This document shows positions 1 to 5,977 of a stretch of 24,109 nt of DNA, one piece after another. How positions within the stretch are numbered: the first letter of the stretch is position 1; every line of letters begins with the position of its first letter. The notes beneath the pieces were generated by a model that saw only the letters and a list, made by a program, of their open reading frames with translations, had not been told where the DNA came from and did not search any database. Where the stretch lies: the NCBI GenBank assembly GCA_905198125.1, contig CAJKBH010000042.1, positions 1-24,109 on the forward strand, read 5' to 3'. A program made the translations under genes and the position numbers. Source of the stretch: an uncultured Porphyromonadaceae bacterium (GTDB lineage Bacteria > Bacteroidota > Bacteroidia > Bacteroidales > Muribaculaceae).

Positions 1-335
1 GGACCGTCCGTAGCGGCAACGACCAGAATGGCGCCGTCCATCTGAGCGGCACCGGTAACCATGTTCTTCACATAGTCGGCGTGGCCCGGGCAGTCTACGT
101 GAGCGTAGTGACGGTTAGCTGTCTCGTACTCAACGTGGGCTGTGTTGATGGTTATACCGCGCTCCTTCTCCTCGGGAGCGTTGTCGATTGAATCGAACGA
201 GCGAAGCTCGGAAAGACCCTGCTCTGCAAGAACCTTGGTGATGGCAGCCGTAAGAGTGGTCTTGCCATGGTCTACGTGACCGATCGTACCGATGTTCACG
301 TGGGGTTTGGTTCTTTCAAATTTTTCTTTAGCCAT
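1..335 (-). CDS. tuf: Elongation factor Tu, 5' part (runs off the window)
   Basis: EF-Tu is the GTPase that carries aminoacyl-tRNA to the ribosome A site. The minus-strand reading from the ATG at 335-333 begins MAKEKFERTKPHVNIGTIGH and continues with the G1 loop GHVDHGKT, the switch I segment RGITINTAHVEYE and the G3 motif DCPGHADYV. All are diagnostic of EF-Tu. Only about 111 residues are inside the window; the rest lies to the left. Three tRNA genes lie directly upstream on the same strand with short spacers and no promoter between them, so tuf is probably co-transcribed with them from the promoter at 708-739, the usual tRNA-tuf arrangement in Bacteroidota. The identification is near certain. 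Confidence 0.97.
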   Translation of the reverse strand, partial: MAKEKFERTKPHVNIGTIGHVDHGKTTLTAAITKVLAEQGLSELRSFDSIDNAPEEKERGITINTAHVEYETANRHYAHVDCPGHADYVKNMVTGAAQMDGAILVVAATDG

Positions 336-395
336 TTTGCTATATTTTGATTTTGATTTTTTCCTCTTGAATCGAGGAGGAGGTTGATAATAACT

Positions 396-470
<75 letters not shown>

Positions 471-478
471 AATTTGTG

Positions 479-551
479 AGCGGAAGACGAGGTTCGAACT
501 CGCGACCCTTAGCTTGGAAGGCTAATGCTCTACCAACTGAGCTACTTCCGC
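479..551 (-). tRNA. tRNA-Gly(TCC)
   Basis: This is a 73-nt minus-strand cloverleaf. The acceptor pair is GCGGAAG/CTTCCGC, the D stem GCTC/GAGC and the anticodon arm TTAGC-CTTCCAA-GCTAA with anticodon TCC. The T arm has the loop TTCGAAC. CCA is not encoded; the gene is followed by CAC. It lies between tRNA-Tyr and tRNA-Thr in the tuf transcript. Confidence 0.95.
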
Positions 552-571
552 AAATGCATCGTTCTGCGTTG

Positions 572-654
572 TGGGTGGAGATGGATTCGAACCACCGTAG
601 GCGTAAGCCAGCAGATTTACAGTCTGCCCCATTTGGCCACTCTGGTATCCACCC
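572..654 (-). tRNA. tRNA-Tyr(GTA)
   Basis: This is an 83-nt minus-strand class II tRNA with a long variable arm. The acceptor pair is GGGTGGA/TCCACCC, the anticodon arm GCAGA-CTGTAAA-TCTGC has anticodon GTA, and the T loop is TTCGAAT. CCA is not encoded. It is the first gene of the tRNA-tuf transcript, about 47 nt after the predicted start site. Confidence 0.95.
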
Positions 655-707
655 TTCCGGATTCCCTCACGAGGTCTTTACTTGACCACTTTTCGCGAAT
701 CCGAGTG

Positions 708-739
708 CAAAGTTATAACGAATTTTGTTCTTGTGCAAA
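708..739 (-). promoter_or_regulatory. Promoter of the tRNA-Tyr/Gly/Thr-tuf operon
   Basis: Read on the minus strand, TTTG (739-736) and TAACTTTG (715-708) are separated by 20 bp. This matches the Bacteroidota primary sigma factor pattern TTTG, 19-21 bp, TAnnTTTG exactly. The expected start is near 701, upstream of tRNA-Tyr. Confidence 0.8.
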
Positions 740-799
740 TATTATCCGTTATTTTTTTGAAAAAATTTAGCAACACCCTGTTTTTCAGTCATCACAAAA

Positions 800-2644
800 T
801 TACTCCACAGTGACCGATTTCGCGAGGTTTCGCGGCATGTCCACATTCTTCCCCTTGTTGATGGCCACATAATAGCTCAGCAACTGCAGCGGGATGCTGG
901 TGATGATGGGCGTCAGACACTCGGGCATCTCGGGCACCTCCACCACATGGTCGGCTATCTTGCATATCTCGGTGTCGCCCTGGCTCACGATGGCCAGGAT
1001 GTTGCCTCCGCGTGCCTTCACCTGCTGCACGTTGCTCACTATCTTCTCGTAGAGGTGGTCGTTTGGCGCTATGATCACCGACGGCATCTCCTGGTCTATC
1101 AGCGCGATCGGGCCATGCTTCATCTCGGCCGCAGGATAACCCTCGGCGTGGATATACGATATCTCCTTCAGCTTCAACGCCCCCTCCAGGGCCACCGGAT
1201 AGCTGTAGCCGCGTCCCAGGTACAGGAAATTGCGCGCGTACGTATACGTCAGCGACAGGCGCTCGATGAATTCGGCCGATTTCAGCACTTCCTCCACCTT
1301 GCCGGGGATGTCCAGTATCTTTGCGCCTATCTTCCCTATCATGTCTTCATCCATGGTGCCGCGCAGCTGTGCCACGGCCAGGGCCACGAGCGTAAGCACC
1401 ATCACCTGGCCGGTGAATGCCTTGGTCGACGCCACGCCAATCTCCGGTCCGACGTGGATGTAGCATCCGCTGTCGGTCTCGCGCGGTATGGACGATCCCA
1501 CCGAGTTGCTGATACCGAACACGAAAGCTCCCTTCTCGCGGGCTATCTTCACGGCTGCAAGCGTGTCGGCGGTCTCGCCGCTCTGCGATATCGCTATCAC
1601 TATGTCGCGGTCGTCAAGCACAGGATTCGAATAACGGAACTCGCTGGCATACTCCACTTCCACGGGAATCTTGCACATGTCCTGCATCAGATATTTGCCT
1701 AACAGTCCGGCATGCCACGACGTGCCGCAGGCCACGATCACGACGCGCTTGCAGTTCAGGAATTTTTCCTTATTGTCAAGCACTCCGTTTATGATGATGC
1801 GCTTTCCTCCCTCCACCACACGGCCGCGGATGCAGTCGCGCAGTGTGTTGGGCTGCTCGAATATCTCCTTCAGCATGAAGTGCGGGTAGCCCCCCTTCTC
1901 CAGCTGGGATATGGACATCTCCAGCTTCTTGATGTCTATGTCAGCCTCCTTGTTGTCCAGGTCTGTGATCTTCAGCGGCATTCCGCGGCGTATCTCGGCT
2001 ATCTCGCCGTCCTTCAGATACACGGCCTCCTTGGTGTATTCCACGAACGGCGTGGCGTCCGACGCCAGGAAGAACTCGTTTTCGCCTATGCCTATCACAA
2101 GAGGCGAGCTCTGGCGTGCGGCGATTATGACATCGGGGTTGGTCTTGTCCACCACCGCGATGGCGTAGGCTCCCACCACCTGCTTCAGCGCCTTGCGCAC
2201 TGCCTTCAGCAGCGAGCACTTGTTGGTGAGGCGTATGTATTCTATGAGCTGTACCAGCACCTCGGTATCGGTCTCCGACTTGAACTCGCAGCCATGCTGT
2301 TTCAGCGCGTCCTTCAGCACCTTGTAGTTCTCGATGGTGCCGTTGTGCACTAACGCGATGTTACCGTCCTCGCTGTAATGAGGATGCGCGTTAGTATCCG
2401 ATGGCTCGCCGTGGGTAGCCCAGCGCGTGTGCGCGATACCGGCCACGGCATCCAGATCCTTCTGCTCGCAATAAGCCTCCAGATTCGCCACTTTGCCCTT
2501 GGCTTTATACACGTTCAGCTTGCCGTCGCGGCCGACCAATGCCACACCGGCACTGTCATAGCCTCTGTATTCCAGCCTGTGCAAGCCCTTGATCAAGATG
2601 TCGTAGACATTCCCGTCTCCGATATATCCTACTATTCCACACAT
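800..2644 (-). CDS. glmS: Glutamine--fructose-6-phosphate aminotransferase (isomerizing)
   Basis: GlmS converts fructose-6-phosphate and glutamine to glucosamine-6-phosphate and glutamate, the first committed step of amino-sugar synthesis for peptidoglycan and lipid A. The 614-aa product has the family's usual length. Its N-terminus MCGIVGYIGD exposes the catalytic Cys2 of the class II glutaminase domain, and HTRWATHGEP and ALVHNGTIENY are further glutaminase signatures. The C-terminal half carries two SIS sugar-isomerase domains, with VACGTSWHAG near residue 305, SQSGETADT, and EISYIHAEGYPAAEMKHGP. The protein ends LAKSVTVE as usual. It is a single-gene transcript with its own promoter at 2870-2900 and a leader of about 218 nt. 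I see no glmS ribozyme. Confidence 0.98.
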   Translation of the reverse strand: MCGIVGYIGDGNVYDILIKGLHRLEYRGYDSAGVALVGRDGKLNVYKAKGKVANLEAYCEQKDLDAVAGIAHTRWATHGEPSDTNAHPHYSEDGNIALVHNGTIENYKVLKDALKQHGCEFKSETDTEVLVQLIEYIRLTNKCSLLKAVRKALKQVVGAYAIAVVDKTNPDVIIAARQSSPLVIGIGENEFFLASDATPFVEYTKEAVYLKDGEIAEIRRGMPLKITDLDNKEADIDIKKLEMSISQLEKGGYPHFMLKEIFEQPNTLRDCIRGRVVEGGKRIIINGVLDNKEKFLNCKRVVIVACGTSWHAGLLGKYLMQDMCKIPVEVEYASEFRYSNPVLDDRDIVIAISQSGETADTLAAVKIAREKGAFVFGISNSVGSSIPRETDSGCYIHVGPEIGVASTKAFTGQVMVLTLVALAVAQLRGTMDEDMIGKIGAKILDIPGKVEEVLKSAEFIERLSLTYTYARNFLYLGRGYSYPVALEGALKLKEISYIHAEGYPAAEMKHGPIALIDQEMPSVIIAPNDHLYEKIVSNVQQVKARGGNILAIVSQGDTEICKIADHVVEVPEMPECLTPIITSIPLQLLSYYVAINKGKNVDMPRNLAKSVTVE

Positions 2645-2869
2645 AAGTTCAATATAAGCTGTAAGGCATTCCGTATCATTACGATATGCGGCATGATGAC
2701 TACATGCAGCCCGTCATAATGCAATACCTTCAGTCGTTTTCTGTTTAGTTTTCCTAACCCTTAGTATAAAGCGCTATCTCACTTATCGTTCCATGCAGCC
2801 ACTCAACGTTCGGGAGAGAAAAATCTTCTTGTATTCGGATCAATGATTGTTAAACGTAATTTCAGCCGA

Positions 2870-2900
2870 CAAAATTACCATTTTTTCGCCACATTACAAA
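2870..2900 (-). promoter_or_regulatory. Promoter of glmS
   Basis: On the minus strand TTTG (2900-2897), a 19-bp spacer and TAATTTTG (2877-2870) match the Bacteroidota promoter pattern. The predicted start near 2863 leaves an untranslated leader of about 218 nt before the glmS ATG at 2644. I could not find a recognised riboswitch or a clear hairpin in that leader. Confidence 0.72.
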
Positions 2901-3035
2901 ATTTAACGCCCCATCCTCCCTCCATTCAGCAATCAAACACTATCTAATTTAATCATTATCTGATACTTATTTACCCTATTAACAATATTCCTTTTGCACA
3001 ATATCTCGTAGCAAACCAAATTAGCAGAAATATGG

Positions 3036-3066
3036 TTTGGTTAATCGAAAAAAATTACTAATTTTG
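3036..3066 (+). promoter_or_regulatory. Promoter of structured RNA copy 1 (and perhaps the Hsp70 operon)
   Basis: TTTG at 3036-3039, a 19-bp spacer and TAATTTTG at 3059-3066 match the Bacteroidota pattern. The expected start is near 3073. It is divergent from the glmS promoter, with about 135 bp between the two -33 elements. It is the only good plus-strand promoter I see before the chaperone operon. Confidence 0.75.
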
Positions 3067-3072
3067 CACTAA

Positions 3073-3386
3073 CCTTACGCCGAGAGATTCTATTATTAGA
3101 ATCGGGAAGTGGAAGGTCATTATATAATGAAAGCGTTTACTGCGCTTGATTCTTGGCTGTTTCCGAAATCTGGCAGTTTCAAAACTTCGTCAAGAATGAA
3201 GTAACGGTAGATGTCTCGGGTATGATTTCATGCCCTTAGGTGGATATACTTTGTTTGTATGTCCTCTCTATGGTGTATCATATATCATACGGCGTAGGCT
3301 CTGCGTTACTCGTTCTACGAAGTGACGGCTATGCCAGATGCCTTGAAACAGCAGGACGAGTAACAGTACGGATCCTGCGCTTTTTT
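3073..3386 (+). ncRNA. Structured RNA, copy 1 (unnamed, about 314 nt)
   Basis: This transcript has its own promoter and ends in a paired stem followed by six T. Pairings I can trace are: hairpin AAGCG/CGCTT (3131-3147); TTCTTG/CAAGAA (3150-3155, 3191-3196); GTATGAT/ATCATAC (3220-3226, 3284-3290); GTTACTCGT/ACGAGTAAC (3305-3313, 3356-3364); closing stem GCGTAGG/CCTGCGC (3292-3298, 3374-3380). TCTGGCA inside the second hairpin (3169-3175) can also pair with TGCCAGA (3332-3338), a likely pseudoknot. Copy 2 at 20131-20435 keeps every one of these with compensatory changes. The copies share short conserved blocks such as CTTGGCTGT and ATCTGGCAGTTT but differ elsewhere. It may belong to a catalogued Bacteroidales RNA family, such as the Bacteroidales-1 motif, which I recall as having a promoter at one end and a terminator at the other; I cannot confirm this. 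The small reading frame across 3240-3440 is probably not translated. Confidence 0.8.
3374..3386 (+). terminator. Terminator-like 3' end of structured RNA copy 1
   Basis: The 3' arm CCTGCGC (3374-3380) of the RNA's closing stem is followed directly by TTTTTT (3381-3386), as in an intrinsic terminator. The stem is long-range, since its partner is at 3292-3298 with a branched domain inside. No promoter is visible between here and the GTG at 3437, so some read-through into the chaperone operon seems needed. Confidence 0.6.
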
Positions 3387-3431
3387 GTTAAACCAAAGCA
3401 TTGGCCATCCGGGATTCATGAGCCGTTTAAC
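3387..3431 (+). repeat. Inverted repeat just upstream of the Hsp70 operon
   Basis: GTTAAAC (3387-3393) and GTTTAAC (3425-3431) are perfect 7-bp inverted arms with a 31-bp loop. The repeat begins immediately after the T tract of structured RNA copy 1 and ends 5 bp before the GTG start at 3437. It could be an operator or an RNA hairpin affecting initiation. Copy 2 has no equivalent. Confidence 0.4.
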
Positions 3432-3436
3432 GACAC

Positions 3437-5077
3437 GTGACGATTCACATTATATCGCAAAACCCATATCGCATACTGGGTGTCCTTTCCAACTCCCCAT
3501 TGAGGGAGAGAGTCGGAAACCAAAATCGCCTGGCTGCGTTTGCAAAGGTTGGTAAGGAGGTTTCCTTTCCTAATGACTTTGCTACGATTTTAATCGAAAA
3601 GCCGGTTAGAACGCCTGACAGTATAGCGGCAGCCAATACTGCCATAAACCTTGATAAAGACCAATTAAAGTATGCGCTCTTTTGGTTTATTTGTGGTTCC
3701 CCTATAGATGATATTGCTCTGAAACATCTGCAAGCAGGGAATCGAGAAAAGGCAGAAGAAATCTTTCAAAAAAAAGAGACATATTCTTCTTTAATCAATT
3801 CCGGTGTATTAGCTTTTATTGATGGTAATGTTACTACCGGATTTAGCAATCTCTCTAAAGTCATTCACAACCCAGCATATCTTACAGAACTACTTCAAAC
3901 ATTAGACATTGCCAATCTTCAAATCTCAGAGGATGACCTTGCCGACCTTTTGATTACGGAATTACTTAATGAAATTCCTGCACGCGAGCTATTGTCTGTT
4001 TGTACCAACACTGTTGATTGTGAGATTGTAAGCAAAAGAGCTCTTGATGAACCTATATCGGCCATTAACTCAGCAATAGCTGTTGCCAAAAACGTTGATT
4101 CTAAGAACCCGGAGGCAAGTCTCGCCGCGGGTACCAAGTTGATGAACTCAACTAAAGAACAGCTTAAGGCAGTAAAAGAAATTGCCGGAGCATCAAGTCC
4201 CCAATATCAGATGGTCGCTGACAATGTTGCTAAACACGTCTTGCAATGTGGCATCAACTATTATAATAATGCGCCAGAATCGGACATTGAGAGTCCTCGT
4301 AAAGCAATGGTTCTTCAATCTTATGCTTTGTCAATTGCAGTGGGTCAACTCATTAAAGATAGGTGTAAGGAGAACTATGACATATTGAAAAAGGCAGTGG
4401 ATAATATGCCTCCTGCCGAGGTCGCTATAGAAGCTCGCAAGGTGAAAGAAGAATTAAGGAAGTTCTGTCAGTTACCCGACAAAATCTCCCATTCTATAGC
4501 ATTGCTTAACAATACCAAACCATTATTACAGGCTATTAAGCGAAAATTGGGTTATAGCAACTTATTTTATGTATCACTTTCAACACAGGTTGTTGACAAT
4601 GCGTTGCATAATGTCGTCGAAGAAGTCAATCAGACCCAAAATTATTTAATGGCAATAGTCAAGGCTGTAAAGGAATCAGGAATTGACCCAAGACTACTTA
4701 ATTATACCGGCAATGAAAACTCTCCAGCCTGGATTATTGAAAATGAGGTCAAGCCGATAGTACACAAGGCGTGGGAAGCTATAATTCTCATGGACTCTTT
4801 CGATGTGGAATCCGATTTCAAGTCAAATCGGTATAATCCGAATCGCCAGTCTCTTAAAGAGATGTGTGAGTCTCTTAAGATTCCCACAAAAGTTCCAGCG
4901 TCTGCTGCTTATTCATCTCACTTAAAAGCAACTGTACATACGTCTCCAGCACAACCCCAAACCTATACGCCACAAAGAAAAGGAGCACCATCTACTCCCG
5001 CTGAAAGGAATAATGATATAATAGTTGGGATTATCTGTTGTATTATATTTATACTCACCTTAATAATATGTTTATGA
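3437..5077 (+). CDS. Tail-anchored J-domain-like protein, first gene of the Hsp70 operon
   Basis: This is a 546-aa protein of unknown function. Residues 9-16 read NPYRILGV, the way a DnaJ J-domain usually opens, and the following 60-70 residues are helix-rich with FPNDF and a KYALFWF segment. The HPD tripeptide that stimulates Hsp70 is absent, so it is a J-like rather than a functional J-domain by sequence. Residues from about 90 to 480 look all-helical, possibly TPR-like; residues from about 490 to 525 are Pro/Thr/Ser-rich. Residues 525-546 form one very hydrophobic segment at the extreme C-terminus (IIVGIICCIIFILTLIICL), implying tail anchoring with the body in the cytoplasm. The GTG start is chosen because an in-frame stop at 3428-3430 leaves no upstream start and the next ATG lies far downstream. 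It overlaps the next gene by 4 bp (ATGA). Its base composition is visibly AT-richer than that of glmS or hflX. Confidence 0.75.
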   Translation: MTIHIISQNPYRILGVLSNSPLRERVGNQNRLAAFAKVGKEVSFPNDFATILIEKPVRTPDSIAAANTAINLDKDQLKYALFWFICGSPIDDIALKHLQAGNREKAEEIFQKKETYSSLINSGVLAFIDGNVTTGFSNLSKVIHNPAYLTELLQTLDIANLQISEDDLADLLITELLNEIPARELLSVCTNTVDCEIVSKRALDEPISAINSAIAVAKNVDSKNPEASLAAGTKLMNSTKEQLKAVKEIAGASSPQYQMVADNVAKHVLQCGINYYNNAPESDIESPRKAMVLQSYALSIAVGQLIKDRCKENYDILKKAVDNMPPAEVAIEARKVKEELRKFCQLPDKISHSIALLNNTKPLLQAIKRKLGYSNLFYVSLSTQVVDNALHNVVEEVNQTQNYLMAIVKAVKESGIDPRLLNYTGNENSPAWIIENEVKPIVHKAWEAIILMDSFDVESDFKSNRYNPNRQSLKEMCESLKIPTKVPASAAYSSHLKATVHTSPAQPQTYTPQRKGAPSTPAERNNDIIVGIICCIIFILTLIICL

Positions 5078-5964
5078 AACGATGGATTCTAATAGTCGTT
5101 ATGACTATTGTGTCTAACATAGCACTTGCAATTGGCACAACTGATTCATTGAATCTAAGGCTATCGAGAATTGGAACTTCAGTGCAAACCCTTCAGCGCG
5201 AAAACGATGTATTAAAATCACAGGCCACTACTCTAAGCGTTACCATTTCTACTCAGTCAAAAGAGATTGACTCTTTGAAATCGGTTTTAGCAGAAACCAA
5301 TAATAGAGTTGATGCTCTTTTGGACAGTCTCAACAAAAACATATCTTCGACAAGAGAACAAATTCAGATTAAGTCAGATAGCCTTAGCCAGACCATTGCA
5401 AAACAATCGCAGACAGGTTTATGGATTTTTATCGTCATCGCTATCATCCTCGCTGTAATTGCTTTCGTATTTGGTAAACTGATTGCCAAACGCGGTAATG
5501 AGGTAGCATTGCTTTCTGCGAAAGCAGATAAACTCAATGAACAAATTGTCAACCGGCTTTCGTCTGAAATGTCTGAAATGCAGACTATTTCTAAACAAAT
5601 CGGTTCTATTTCAGCAGCTACCGGCAGCGAATCTGATACTGAGCAGAAACTCATAACTACACTTGCTGATAGAATCACATTTATGGAGATGACTCTCTAT
5701 AAAATGGATAGCTCGGTTCGTGGACATAAACAACTCTCTAAGTCCATCAAACAAATGAAAGATAATCTCCTTGCCAATGGTTATGAACTGGTCGATATGC
5801 TTGGAAAGGATTATCATGAAGGAATGAAAGTTACAGCTAACTTTGTTGAAGATGAAAATCTTCCAGAGGGCAAGCAGATTATCACCGGCATAACCAAGCC
5901 TCAGATTAACTATCGAGGTAAGATGATACAATCTGCACAAATTACAGTAAATCAAAACTTATAA
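5074..5964 (+). CDS. Membrane-anchored coiled-coil protein with a GrpE-like C-terminal domain
   Basis: A 296-aa protein, likely the nucleotide-exchange partner of the next gene's Hsp70. The ATG at 5074 is chosen because it overlaps the previous stop as ATGA and opens with a signal-like segment (MKRWILIVVMTIVSNIALA); an upstream in-frame start at 5038 would lie inside the previous gene. Residues 25-110 are heptad-rich and probably coiled coil, 116-136 are a clear transmembrane helix, and a second helical stretch follows to about 230. Residues 236-292 resemble the GrpE beta domain: a DYHEGM motif where GrpE has its conserved His-Glu/Gln-Ala segment, then VEDENLPEG, then RGKMIQSAQITV, which lines up with E. 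coli GrpE GRTIRAAMVTV. Family knowledge says GrpE works as a coiled-coil dimer releasing ADP from DnaK, which fits this layout. The GrpE assignment is by eye and needs a profile search. Confidence 0.75.
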   Translation: MKRWILIVVMTIVSNIALAIGTTDSLNLRLSRIGTSVQTLQRENDVLKSQATTLSVTISTQSKEIDSLKSVLAETNNRVDALLDSLNKNISSTREQIQIKSDSLSQTIAKQSQTGLWIFIVIAIILAVIAFVFGKLIAKRGNEVALLSAKADKLNEQIVNRLSSEMSEMQTISKQIGSISAATGSESDTEQKLITTLADRITFMEMTLYKMDSSVRGHKQLSKSIKQMKDNLLANGYELVDMLGKDYHEGMKVTANFVEDENLPEGKQIITGITKPQINYRGKMIQSAQITVNQNL

Positions 5965-5977
5965 TCTCCCTATATCA

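Noticed and set aside
947..2353. Long open frames antisense to glmS
   Set aside because: High-GC codon bias of the real gene keeps the opposite strand open; glmS motifs on the minus strand are unambiguous.
3121..3386. Structured RNA as tmRNA, 6S RNA or a CRISPR-like repeat
   Set aside because: There is no alanyl-tRNA-like end or tag frame, no single long open-bubble hairpin as in 6S, and only two diverged copies 17 kb apart rather than an array.
3240..3440. 66-codon plus-strand frame within structured RNA copy 1
   Set aside because: It runs through conserved RNA stems and the T tract, has no counterpart frame in copy 2, and overlaps the real GTG start of the next gene.
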